Below, piece after piece: positions 43,920 to 56,660 of a DNA stretch of 64,000 nucleotides (its first letter is position 1; every line of letters begins with the position of its first letter). Source of the stretch: Lepidodermella squamata (lineage: Eukaryota > Gastrotricha); contig JBLDXI010000032.1 of NCBI GenBank assembly GCA_047495785.1, forward strand, positions 1,674,001 through 1,738,000. The letters run 5' to 3'. Under the pieces are notes generated by a model, which made no database searches, had not been told where the DNA came from, and was given only the letters and a program-made list of their open reading frames with translations. The position numbers and the translations under genes were made by a program.

Positions 43920-46900
43920 TTAAAAATCTGAAAAACCGGACCGGCCTTGGTGAGGCTCGTGGTGGTAGTTGTCGCCGCCTGGCTGCGAGAGGACGACTTT
44001 GAGTTGGCCTGAGGCCGACGAAGCCGGTTGTTGGTGGCCGGACGGGTTGCGGTGGCGCCCGCCCGCCTGTGACGAGGCCGGCCGAGCACCCGGCGGCCGG
44101 TTGCCGCGCCGCTTTCGCATATCCTCCTCGTGCACCATTCGGTAAACTGTCGAGTCGGTAATTTTCTGAGGCGGAGCACCAGGCCGACCGCCCTTGATCC
44201 TGAAGAAAAAACATATCCACAGCATTAATTCAAATTGAAAAAAGTAATTCGTAGTTTGGAAGGTTCAGAAAATCATGAAAAGGACAACTTTTGCGAGAGG
44301 ATAATTCAGCGTGTCCCATAAGTTGCGCAACCATTTTTTAATTTTTGCTAATTTTTTTAAGGACATTTAAATTATCCCAATCTTCCTATTTCACCGAAGA
44401 AATTAAAAATTTATCGGAGAAACCCAGGAAAACCCGATGGTATATGGTTCGGTAATTTTCGGTTTTTACCTGGTTGGATCAAATTTCTTCGGATTTTTTT
44501 ATCCTATTCACAAGAGGCATACTTGATTACTATTCTGAAGGCATTTTAGATTGTCCACGCTTAATTATGGGACACGCTGTAGATACAGGCAAGATTAGGA
44601 AAAGAGTGCGAGGCGAACTTTTTCATGATATGAAAAATATTTCTGAAATGTTTTTTTTTCTTGGTTATTTGTACACACATCGAAATTTTAAAAAAAATCT
44701 ACCCTAATTTTTTTTCGAAATGCAAAAAAAATTCAAAATGAGAGGCCAAACCCAGACTGATTAAAAATTCCCACGCTTGGCAAAAGAGGAATGTTGGCAC
44801 AATTTAAACAAATTTGAAAAGACATTTTTCGGCATTAATAAACGAGCGGACATGCGGAAAACCGATCGGAATTTACCGATCGAGAGCGCGAAATTGCAAG
44901 AGTTCAAAGTTCATCAGGGTGAGATTTATTAGGAAGATGAAAGGATGAGACTATACTGGCTGGTAAAGAGAGACATTTTCCCAATGTGCAACTTGGAAAG
45001 ATTTCTATCTACGAGAAAAAACAGAACAAAATCAAACTTGACCAACGTTAAGTTTTCACTAAAAAATTATAACAAATCGTTGATAAGCGTCGAATTTTCG
45101 AATGTAGACTTACATGATAGTTCCCTCCGGTCCGCCGACAGTCTGGCTCTCGAGCGCCTGCTTAGCCGCATCGGCTGAGTACAACTGCAGCGGGCTGTTG
45201 TACTGCAAATGCACGATTTTACGGCCATCCTCCGCCTCTTTCGTCTCAACGACTTGAATCGGCTCGGCGGGCGGTGGGGGCTCGCGGCGTCGGTGGTCGC
45301 GATGATAGATCGGGTTATCCGGGTCGATCATTTGACCCTCAATCCAGGCAGACGGGCTGGCTGAGTGGAGAGTGCCTTTCCATGGCGGCACGTAGTTAGC
45401 ATCGACCTCCTCCGGCCGGTTGTAGCCGGCTGAGACGGGCGTCTGGACGTAGGACGGCGTCTCAACAGGCTGGCCGACGTAGCCTGAGTACTGGCCCTGG
45501 GCGTAAGGATAGGCCGTGTAAAGGTTCGAGGCGGTCGACGGAGCTCGAGACGGCTGGCTCATGCCGCGGCGGGGCTTGAAGCCGCGCGGCATCCAGCAAA
45601 ACTCCGGAACCTTGCTGTGGCTACCCTGCGGCTGGCCCAGGGATGAACGCGGCCGGATGAATGCTGAGTATGACGAGGGCGTCATGCCCCGCGGCGCCCG
45701 CTGCCCGGCGCAGACACTATGCGCCCGTGTTGGCCTGTTCGTAACCGGGGTGTAGTCGTAGGGGCGCTGGGCCGGGCGCGGGCGGGCGTGCTGCGCCAGG
45801 TAGCTGCTGGGTGACACCAAATCGCCACCCTGTTTATTCCGCTTGTTATTATCTGTTGGAACGTAGTAATAATTCTCCGGCGATTGCGGCGACAACGCGT
45901 CGTCGAGGTGCAAACGCGACGGCCTGTTCAGCGTCAACTGGTCCAGCGACTGCTGAACCCTGTGCAGCATGTACTCATCCTGGTTCGGGTTGTAGTAGGC
46001 CGGCGGTTGTTGCGACCTAGGCGACGTAACCGGCGTCGAGTAAGGATTCTGCCGCCTTAGCGATATCTGCGTCGGCCGGCCCGTTGTGCCGCTGTGAACC
46101 GTTCGATACATAACGTTAGGCCTGTCGTGCGATTGCTCTTCCTGCGGCTGCTGTTGTTGATCGTCGTAGTTACCGCCGGACGGGTGCCACGAGTTCGAAA
46201 AATTAACCGGGAACGCGTTATAGCTGAGTGGCGCGTGAAATCTCTGCGAATGCGACACTTCATTATTATCAAAGCCATCGTTAAAATAATAGTTATTTCG
46301 GTAACTTCGATAGTCTTGCATGTTGTGTAACGTAAGTGCTTTATTATGAATAAAAAGCTTACGATATTAAAGCCGCTCCTAGCCTTGATTTCGTCGGCGG
46401 TTGCTCCCCTAAAAACATACAAAAGTCCTTATATTGTCTAATGACGGTGATGAAAAGCAGGCGTAGTCGGGGGAGTATGTAATGTAAGGGGAAAAGTAAC
46501 TACTGTACAACAATAACAACATCGTGTTTTAAAAACTGGCTTTAGGTACTGTTCCTAAAACTGTGTAAATCAGTAGAGTAAGACCAGGATTCTATCGAAC
46601 TAGCCGCAGGTAAAAACAAGAAGGCCCTGCTTGCGTTCCTTATAGCATCGTTATATACCTATCTCGCCGGCCATTGCTTTGTATAACTAGCCAAGCGGCG
46701 AATTATTATGAAAACATGTATATTAGAGAAAGAGAGGATAGCGAGGAGATCGCGCGCGCGCGCGCAATGCTTCAATATTAAACAGCGCGCAATTTTTCGC
46801 GTGCGCGCGCCAGCGATCGCGAATTTTTTGCGCGCGTTCGCATAACAATCGCGCGTGCTCCGCTGCGTGTGTTTATTAAGGCGGCTATATCACTTATCTG

Positions 46901-47798
46901 TTCGATTTATCGCAAGTACGTTCATCACGGCTGCCTCCGCCGCCGTCTCCTCTCGCCGATGATAATAATCAAACCCCAACCAACCGCTGAAGATACTTTT
47001 TCGCCCGCGTCTCGAGCGCCGCTCTCGCCCTCTTTCTACGCCATGTTCAACATAGGTACTTACAACGGCACTAAATAAAAACCGTAGCGATAGAAAAAAT
47101 ACAGCGATAATATTAGTTTTTTTGTTTATTTATCGGCTTAAAAAACCTATTATATCGCCCGGCTGTAACTTGCGATAATTTTTCGTACCTATACCTATAT
47201 AGTTTTTCCAGGTTCAAAAAAATTGGCGAGACGTGTGTAAAATGTATTAGATAACGAATAAATGAATGGAAAAATAATGGAAGTATAATAATTGGCGTGG
47301 AAAAATAATGTATAGGACACACACCTGTAAATTTGCATCTCGAGCGTACCGCCGGCCTCGCGGGCCAGCAACGAAAGAACGTCGAAATGGCGCCGGCGGA
47401 AAACTTGTTGATGGTCGACAGATATAATCACATCGCCTACTTCAAGTTGACCGTCAGCTGGGCTGCAAACATTTACCTAAAAAAATCAAGATTGAAAATC
47501 AGCTTTCATCTACGCGCAATAAATCCTATATAAAAGTTATTGCGCAAAACTGTTTATTAAGGCGGATTTTTTAAATTGCGCGCATCAAAAAGTGTTAATT
47601 AATTACCTGGGTGATAACAACCGGTGTTTGTCCAAAATCCAAACCGCCAGCAATGCGGAAGCCCCAGGGTGTTTTAAAGCTATCCCTGTAATGCGAGAAA
47701 AAAATGGAAATTTTCCACGTATCAAAACTCTGGCGATCAAACCTGACTAATTGAAGGGAAATGGGCTCTGGGTATTCCTCAAGCCACCATTTGCCCAT
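43920..47798 (-). CDS. ZASP/ALP-Enigma-like protein with PDZ and ZM motif
   Basis: Model: exons 47743-47798, 47607-47685, 47323-47476, 46363-46408, 45114-46304 and 43920-44199, 601 residues. The PDZ domain spans exons 1-3: SFKTPWGFRIAGGLDFG, then SPADGQLEVGDVIISVD and GGTLEMQIY. A Pro/Gln/Tyr-rich linker follows, then the ZASP motif HLQYNSPLQLYSADAAKQAL (about residue 475) and a late segment VYRMVHEEDM. Family members sit at Z-discs and bind alpha-actinin. The LIM domains usual for long isoforms are not found; this may be a short isoform. The junctions around the 46-nt exon were chosen to keep frame and are the least certain. The first intron (57 nt) is stop-free and a multiple of three. Confidence 0.75.
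44307..44581 (-). repeat. Mariner-like MITE, copy 2 (intronic, inverted relative to copy 1)
   Basis: Termini CAGCGTGTCCCATAAGT and TTATGGGACACGCTG are inverted repeats. The interior matches 40129-40378 in the opposite orientation. It lies in an intron of the PDZ/ZM gene. Confidence 0.65.
46409..47322 (-). other. Intron of the PDZ/ZM gene with CG-rich simple repeats
   Basis: The 914-nt intron holds an alternating (CG)n tract at about 46752-46768 and further CG-rich sequence to about 46860. No nested gene is recognised. Confidence 0.55.
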
Positions 47799-48057
47799 CG
47801 CGATTTACGAAATCGGCTTTGAAAAATCTAAAGGTGTGCAAAAATTGAAACAATTTTGTTCAACCTGGTGTGTTACTTTTTGAGTGCAGCTAAAAATGCT
47901 CACCCGAAATGATAAAAACCGCTGTATGATGATAAGAACACGGCAGGAGGATCGCTTCGTTGCTTCTCTTTATATATTATTCGATGTTCAACGGCTGGGC
48001 GTTATGTAGTTTCGCCCGTTATACTTTCTCGAAGCAACCTTGTACAATGCGATGGTG

Positions 48058-48101
<44 letters not shown>

Positions 48102-49259
48102 TCAGTACAGATTCTACCTGTGTTTTTTCTCGATCGATCGATTCGCTCAGATGAACGGGAGGTAAAGGTCTTGGAGGTTCTTATAATAAACAGCAGCAGC
48201 AGCGGCTGGGCCAACCAGCGCAGGTATATCAAGGTGGATTTTTATGCGAATTCACGGTGAAAAATTATTGTTGTTATTATAGGTGTATATATTGCGAAGA
48301 AGAAGAACGCGGCCGATCAGCAGCGCCAGTTCGAAGCTATTGTTCGCATTGCAGCAGCAGATGAAGCCTTTGTTATCGACACGTGCACGCGTGTGCTGCT
48401 CGGCAGATGCGAACGGAGGTAAAAAAACGGCGGCAAAAAATGTGCGAGAAATTGTTGTAATAATAAAACATTCCGCTTATTCTCATCTCCTTTCTGCTGC
48501 TGATGCCTGCCTGCTCGCTTTAACAATCGAACAGCGAAGACGCGGGCAACACGCCGATATATATGACAGCGAAGTGTTTAACCAGCGTTATAATATAATA
48601 CTTGAAGCAATATGTATGTAGTATAGCACAGCGGAAAAAAATAGGCGCATTCTTTTTGATGAGCGTGCGCAATATATATTCGAATTGGCTAATAATCATA
48701 ATATATCACGCGCTCGTGTTCTTAAGGCGGAAAAAACGCGTAGTTTTTAGTGCGCCTATTTGTTACCTTTTTTTAACGCCAATGAAAATAAACGGAAATT
48801 GACGGGTGCAATTTTAATCACTCAAAAATATGAAACGTTTTTTTTTCTGTAATCAAAACATTTTTATTCTCAATCATTTTTTTCGATCATTCCTCCCAGG
48901 CTAATTTTTTTCAGTTAATTAGGTCAATTAATTTAGTTCAATTCCAACCGACAAGACATAATTTTTGGCATTATAAGTTATACAATCAGCGAAATTTACA
49001 TAAAAAACGTAGTATTTTATAATAGCCTGTGGTGGAAGTAGACGTCAACTGTCGAAAGCGTCCTTGGTTACAAGGTTAAAAATCTGCCGTTGCTAAGGAT
49101 AATTGACAGCTAAAAAAAAACGTGCACAAGAAACGATATTTTTTTCTATACATTTTATTCGACATGGATTCAAGCGTGATTATAACTAGATTTCAACCTC
49201 CAAATGTTACAGCCGAAATGCCGAAATAGCCCATATTGATTTTGGAGATTCGATATCTA
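47799..49259. other. Spacer between the two ZM-motif genes
   Basis: About 1.46 kb containing the 3' flank of the upstream gene and the promoter side of the PDZ/ZM gene. The only clear structure is an ATA trinucleotide tract. Whether both genes are one locus with alternative promoters cannot be settled from sequence. Confidence 0.5.
48058..48101. repeat. (ATA)n microsatellite
   Basis: About 14 uninterrupted ATA units on the plus strand. Confidence 0.95.
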
Positions 49260-52200
49260 TCAAAAATCTGTTGCGTCGCCGTATTGTGCGTAGTTGTTAT
49301 TAGGACCGTTATGGTTGATTGACGATGCGTTGATCCGATGGCTGATTCCGACAGTTCGCGGCAAAGGCGTCGGGCCTTTGTTGTTACCAGTCATGACTTT
49401 CAGCTTCGCGAGGCGGTACGGCTCTTCGCCGTAGTGATTCGTCTCATTTGATGAATCATCAGTAGTTCCATTGCCGTGATACGTGGGCGGGTCACTCGCG
49501 TAGACTGGCTGAGGCGCGCTGTGGTAGTAATTAGCCGACTGCTTAGGCGCGATGTAGTTGGTAAACTGGTCGACATTAGGCTGAGGCCGGGCTGAAACTG
49601 GGTTCCGCATCGAGCTGACCTCCCATTTTGTAGGGCGCTTGTCCCAGGTGGGTGCGCGCGGCACGCTTGGGCGAATGCGGCTGGGCGCTAGAGACACTTT
49701 TAAGGCGGACGACGGCGCCGAAACCTGTTGCGTCATTTGCCGCATAGGCCGAGCGTTGGACCCATTGAAACTCGGGTACAAATGGTCCTGATTCAAACTT
49801 CCATTCTGGTAACGATTTTCTCTTCCATTTTCTTGATTTGGTTTTGCTGGCCTCGGCTCTGAAAAATAAAAATAAAATAAAATAAATTCAAGTAAATTTG
49901 AAAAAAAATAACGTAAATTAAGGCTGAAAATTAGGAAAGCAAGGTATGAGGCGGTTAACAAAAACAAGCATATCTATAGAGAAATGGCAAGCAGGGTGCG
50001 CAAAACACACGGGGAGCTGGCTTCAAAAATTACCGTCGCCATTTTGCGCTTGTTCGACCGAAATCGGCTCTTCAGTTCCGTTTGATTTAGCAACATCTTC
50101 ATCTTTTTTGTCCTCCGTCGAATTATTATTTTCACTTTTGTTTTCACCACCATTTTCTGTAATAGCTGCTGCTGATTCTGTTTTCGGGGCATCGATAGGC
50201 TGCTCCTCGCCTTCCTCCTTAATAGGCTCAGATTTTGCGTTATTATCATTTGAATTACCGGAATTGCTGTTGTTATCAGGGTTAGTATTGCTGTTGTTGT
50301 TTTGAAGGATAGATTGGTTGTTTTTAGCTGACAATTCTTGGCTGTCTAGAACGGCCTGTAGGGCCATGAAAGATCGCGACGGCACGGCGTGGCGCGGCGG
50401 CCCGTCGCCGGCTATGGCGCCACGTTCGAAGTGCTCGGGCGCATCGGCGCCGCTATCACGTGACCCGCTGTGGTGCTGCGGCCGGCGCGGCACGTCGGGC
50501 GGCGGGCGTTGGCGGATGCGAGACCGATTCGATGCTGCAGCTGGGTCCGATATTACAACCGTTTGAACAATAGGCGGCTCGCCGTCGGTCTGTTTCGGGG
50601 CTACGCTATTGTCATCTACAACAGCAGGCAGCAGGCACAGTCACACCAAGGCAAAGAGAGAAAAAGACAAAAAAACACAGATAATATTAAATTACTCATC
50701 TAAAATACGAAAAAAGCCACCGCACCACTACTATAACTACATAAAACGAGATTTTTTGACGTATTTCAAGGCCTATATCAAACGATCCACCTCAATTTTC
50801 TCTATCCATTGAACCATGTCGTAAAATACGCGAAAATTTGATGACTTACCGTCGTCTTTTGCGTTGAGCTCAGTGTAAGCGTGAAGAAGTTGAAAGGTGC
50901 GTGATGGGATCTTGGCGCCGCGGTACCGAATCTGCCGGTCGTCGAAGCCACTACCACAGTCGTCATTATTTGTTGGCGATGCGGTCATCATGCAACGCGT
51001 GGCACTGCTGCATCGCGCCCGCAGCGCGGCCTGGCGAGCGATTTCGGCGGTATCACCCGCGTTCGGAGCAGCCGCTGGCGCCTTCTGCTGCGCCTGGCTC
51101 CATCTATTCGGACGGCGCGGCAACGTAGCAACCACCTTAAATTCAAAAAATTACGAATAAATCACGAAAAATTGGGAAAAGCGTCCTTAGTTACGCACTA
51201 CACTTTTTTCCGTTGCTATGGAAACTAACCATTACCATAACCGATAATGTCCCTAATTAGTGTGAAAAATTACTCAGGAGGTCCTAAACTACAAAATTAT
51301 CTCGAAAGCGTCCTTAGTTACCAGCTATTTCCAAGGCCGTTGCTAAGGTAAATAAAAGGCAAACCTGATCGTAGCATTCTCGAGGAGAAGCGCGGTTTCC
51401 GACCCCAGGTGTTGCGAAGTGAGCCATGCTACTGCCCGGGCGTTGTCGCGGCATAGTCATAGTAGTAATCCGTCTACCACTAGCACCAACAGCAGGCTGT
51501 TGAGGCTGGCTATAAGTCGGCCCGCCGTTTTCGTTGTACCGAAAGTTGCCACTCAAATTATCATCGGCCGAATACTGCTTCGGGCTGACGTAGTTCGGCG
51601 GTTCGTTGTTGTTGTAGCCTTGCTGCCGGCGTTGTTGCCGGTTTTCTTCCTCCTGAATCAATTTGAACAACGGGGTTGACTGAAAGTCTTGAACAGACGG
51701 AGCCGGGCGCTGGGCTGGCGCCAATGGCGCCGCGTTCGTGATTAGACCCCCTGTTTGCATGCGAAATGCCTCGGCTGCGCTGTCGTTCGAGTAAAGGCCC
51801 AAGGGTGAGTTGTACTGGGCGTGGGTGATCACCCCAGCGCCCGGGCCCGGTGCGAAATAGGCCGCGGGTGTGCTCGGTGAAGCGAGACTGCTCGACGCAG
51901 CTGGTGAGAACGAACTGCTGTAGTTGCTACCTGGGCTGTAAATATTCTGGCTTGTCGGTTGTTGCGGCCGCTGACGCGTTCGCTGATAGACAGGCGGCTG
52001 GCGCGGCATGGGCGGCGGCGGCGGTGGTGGTGGCTGTCGCTGTTGGCGATAGCTCATAGGCGATTCTTGACTATCGTCATCGTCCTCATATCCATAATCA
52101 TAATTTCTGCTGAAAAAAATCGACGGAAATTATCACGCAAAAAATGTGAGAAATTAATAATATTTAAGACACCCTGCAACTTCAAACTTGATGTTACAAA

Positions 52201-55067
52201 TCTCAGGTAAAAAATGATGATATAATGATAGGGTCAAATTCAGACCAAACGCGTTACATGAATATTTTTTACCTCCGCCTGATTAAAAATAAAAGAAAAA
52301 TAGTGGAATTATTCGAAATATTCGTACCAATAGATATTTACTTCAAACTAAACCCCAGGAAGGAATTTGGTCAAGATAGGAATTTTTGTGTTAATTGAAG
52401 AGGGTAGTAATAATGATGTCCTAATTAGACACGGTTATTTTTTAGGGTGGCTCATTCCCACGGTGTGTATGTGACCCGGTGGGCTACCGTGCACCACACC
52501 GACAAAACAACGGCTGCTTTGTATAATTAGCCGGTATAATTCACCTGATATGTAACTTCCTAGAATAAAAGCGAAAGTCGCCAGAAAAAAAATAGACGAA
52601 AAAAAATAATATTACGGCTATGAATGCTGCTGGAAATAACAATGGCACTCTTACAAATAATATAAATTGTATATAGACGACCCAGCCCGGTGCGCGTACG
52701 GGACATGAGTATGCGACATTTTTCAAGCCCTGAGAACCGCCTACCATATTACTTACAGCCGCGTGGGTCTAGGTAAACAAATGTCGCGCCTTAATAGCAG
52801 CCGCACAGGCGACGATCCGCAATAATATACCAGAACCAATGCACCCTGGTATTCGGACAAAAAATACCGAAAATACCGATAGTTCCCGAAAAAAACCCGG
52901 TATAGCCAAAACCTATTATTTCGAAAATTAATTACAATTATCGTTCTTTCTATCAATTTGTTGAGTCCTATATTTCATTTTCAATACCTGTTTGAGCCGT
53001 TGCCGTTGCTATAGTAACCGGCTGATGGCTGCGGTTGCGTCGGGTTGTTCCGAGGCTGGTGGAAGCTTGACGTCATACCATTGTTGTTGCCGTTGCCCAT
53101 CGCTAGGTAGGAAAACGGCAGAGGCGCACTGCCCGGCTGTTTTGCCGCGACCTGTTCGAGGCGCGATAAAAAGTCGGAATTGCTACCGGAAGCCGGCGAG
53201 CCGCGACTCATCGTTGTATCCGTATCACTATTGTACTGCATCAAAAATAGTGATATCGAGCTCCAATTAATAAGTTATTCAATTATATTAAACCACAACA
53301 ATCTGGAACTTGTGTTAATATAAAAATGAACCGATTATTTTTCGAGGTTAAAAATTAAGGTGGATAATTAAATAATTTGCATAATATTTAATGGCGGTGG
53401 GGAAAGAGGCCTTAAATAGGGTGTATTTGAGCATTTTTGAATATACCTGTTTGAGAACAACCTCTTCGGCGAACCTTAGCACCTATACCACAGGCAACAG
53501 ACAGTTTTTAGGCAAAAATGTAGACCGAAACAACAAAAATAAGCCGAAAATATCTCTTGCAATATAAGAAAAGTGCCCTTGAGCGCGTAATAACCGCAAA
53601 ATAGCGCGCGCAGTTTCGACAAGCCTGCAATCTACCTGATGGGAGGCGGAAATGTTGCCAACATATCAAGCAAAAAATCGCGATAGACATGTTCCTTTTT
53701 TCGGCAATTTCGCCGGCTCCTTGTGTACTATGCCTCTATTATACAAGCGCGATTTCGCCTTAATACTACGCATGCACCGATGTGTCTTGTTTTATGTTAT
53801 TATTGTTATTATTATTATCAAGCAGCGCTTTCATGGCTATGCTGTATAGGTAGGAAGCAGCCGACGGCTTTTGGTACAAGCAGCGAGGCGCTACATTTTA
53901 AAACAACGCGGGTGGGCGGGGCGGTATTCGGAAATTGCCGGAATCACGAATCAGTCGAAATAAGACGAAGAAGAGGCTATAGGGGGTTTGAACAGCTAAA
54001 TAGCATGTTGTATAGCATTTTGATAGTTGTTATAACAAGCAGACAAGGCGCCGAAAAGGCAAGAAACAGCACGTTGCGCGTAACAACGCACATTTTTGGC
54101 GCGCGTAATTATTAAGGAGGCGCACGCGCACAAGCGCGCATTTGACCTACAACTGCGCGCGCGCGCGCATAATTATACGCAGATGCGCTCGGTGAATCAT
54201 CATCGCGTCGTTAAGCAGCAGCAGCAGCGGTTGAACAGATAGATGCTATTAGATGTTGGTTTAACACCGGCCATCAACAGGCACGTTATATACTAGAAAA
54301 ATTGATGCGGGCGCTGTTTACGCGCTCAGCGTGACCGAGATTGATTGGCACCAAGCTGGTACCCGGCACGCTTTTAACAAGATGATTTTCATTAGAGATA
54401 CTGCCCACAGTTAAATACAACAAACAAACAAATAAAAGTAATATTTTTTTCTACTCACCTTAGTCGAATCACAAGTGTCTTCACGGCTGCAATTCGCTGC
54501 CATCTTTCGGCTCACATTATTATTATTGTTATTGAATTGACGGTAAGCTGACGATGACTCATCGCCACCTCCAGTACTACTCGGCGGGCTGAGAATCATC
54601 AGCATTTGGTCGTCTTGAGTCACTGGCTTCAAGTCACCCTGGCTACGGCTTGGTTTCGGTGATTGTAAGCTCGACTGGCGTGGTAGGGTGGTTAAATTCC
54701 GGCCTTTATTATTATTACCCTGTTGAATCTGGGTCAAATAATGCTTCCGCCCTGTTGGCGAAGCTTGAAAATGCGGGCTTCGGTCGAAAATGTCATTCTG
54801 TGATGTAACAATGAAAGTCGATGGCGGGGAACTGACGCTTTTCCGCGAAATTTGCGGACTTTCCTCAGCGGTTCCGATCATAATAGCCGGGGCTGAATCG
54901 GTATAACCTGGTTTGAACCCGGACGACTGGTACCCGTTCGGTAACGGTAAGGGTCCAACTGTGCTGACGTCGATATTGCCTATGCTGCCACTAACTTTTG
55001 ATAATTCGTTCAAGAGATCATCGAGGCGCTGCTCAAACTGGCCGCGACGTAAATTCGTCGTAGCCAT
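49260..55067 (-). CDS. ZM-motif protein without PDZ, with an N-terminal paxillin-like LD motif
   Basis: Six exons (54459-55067, 52988-53235, 51365-52109, 50850-51135, 50034-50615, 49260-49858) keep frame to give 1022 residues. Residues 15-22 read LDDLLNEL, an LD motif as in paxillin. A low-complexity region is followed by the ZASP motif HAQYNSPLGLYS (about 382-393), then two segments of the type PSR(T/S)F (IPSRTFQLLHA; VPSRSFMALQA) as seen in PDZ-LIM proteins, an Asn/Glu-rich acidic stretch and a Pro-rich tail. No PDZ or LIM is present. It lies 1.5 kb upstream of the PDZ/ZM gene on the same strand. It may be a separate gene or alternative first part of one locus. The third exon has two adjacent acceptors (CAGCAG). 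Confidence 0.7.
53236..54458 (-). other. First intron of the LD/ZM gene
   Basis: About 1.2 kb. GC-dinucleotide-rich patches occur near 54115-54175. There is no recognised gene or transposon. Confidence 0.5.
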
Positions 55068-56660
55068 ACTGAAATGAATAAAAAAGATCCGATACCTAAA
55101 ATAAAAAAATGATGGAAATTAAAGAAGGGTCAAAATTCCGAAGAACACGAAATAAATTGTCTTAAAAAATATAGTTGGACCTAATAGGAAGATTCCTAAT
55201 TAAAATTCTTGGTGCGGAAAATAATAAAAATAATTGAAATGACCAGGGGCGAATTTACGAATTTATGAGAAATTTAAGCAAAAAATCGATGGGGAACTTT
55301 CGAGTGATAATGTAATAATGTAATGCGAGAAGAGCTGTTCTTCTCGGCCTGGGGTTCGGTTGAAACAAACAAAACAAAACAAAACAGCGTAACATATATT
55401 GGGCTCACGTTTTTGCCTCGCTCGATTTGTATCGCGTGTGATCGGTATTTTTTCATTATATTATTACATTATACTACCTCTACATCATGTGATGGTATTA
55501 TTATATATAATATCCAAAAGTATGTGAGCGCTTTTTAGCGCGTATATATCGCGAAAAATGTTGATGATGATAATGCTTTTGTTATGTAAAAGAAGAGAAG
55601 CGCGATTTTTTTCGCCGCAGTGTAGCCATTATTATTGTTATTACAAAACTTGGCGAAGATATTTTCGTGAAACGTGAAGTGCGTTGAAGTAACGCTATAG
55701 GCATGGACTGGGCGGAATTTTGTTGAATACCTCCCGATCATATACCTTTATATTATATATCTGAAACAGTATATCTCACGTGTAGGCTGTGATAATTGCG
55801 CAATCTCCAAGCCGATTGGTAACAATAATAATATTTATTGGCGATTTTATAAGGCGGAAGCATAGCTATAACACGCGCACCGTCTCTATTGTTATTATAG
55901 CCATCGCATGGGCCGTGTTCCAATTTATCGGCAACTATATTATATAGCGATGGACGTGCAACACATGCTTGGTTTTAGTTTGCTACGCTTATTAATTGAC
56001 AGCATTCCGGCGGTTCGTTCATCGCCATTGAGCAAATCATTATTTAAAACGAATAAACAACAAATAGGTATTATAATACCGTTAGAGGGAGTGGAGGTAT
56101 ATTAAGGTAAATAGCGCGTGATCAGGTACAACTTCCCTCGATTTTTATTTTTGTTTATCGAATTATCGGCAATTTTTGGCTTATATAGAGATGGGGCGGA
56201 GAAAAAATATTTTGGCAGACTGTATCATTGTTTTTTCGTCCAACTCTAAAAACGCCCATAATCTAGCGTTTATTTGCGAATTTAGACCCTAGGTGTGACC
56301 TAGGCTTTGCACTGATTAAACAATAAAAATATAAATAAATTAAACAACAAAAAATATATAAATAATAAAAAAAGAGGCCAATTTATATTGCTGCGCGTCT
56401 ATAGGTGTGCACGCTACGCCACTTGATATCTCAATGATGAGACGTACTCTTCTGTTTATTTGCGTTTCGCTATCAGTGTTACAACTTCGCATTGTTACAT
56501 ACCTATATATATCATAGGAAATGGACGGTGGCTTATAAGTGGAATGAACGCATTATAGGATATAAGCCCAGCTTAATTTTTTAATTCAAGATAAAAAATC
56601 CCGGTACACAAGTATAAAATTTATTTCTTCTCATTATTTGTCGCATTAAAATAAAATATT
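55068..56660. other. Intergenic, LD/ZM gene promoter side and M13-5 3' side
   Basis: About 1.6 kb of AT-rich sequence. No supported gene, tRNA or transposon is seen. It should include the promoter of the LD/ZM gene (start 55067) and the M13-5 terminator zone. Confidence 0.5.

Noticed and set aside
43693-44220. Longer alternative frame reading past the PDZ/ZM stop
   Set aside because: It uses a different frame of the last exon and loses the VYRMVHEEDM segment; the splice phase from 45114 selects the frame ending at 43920.
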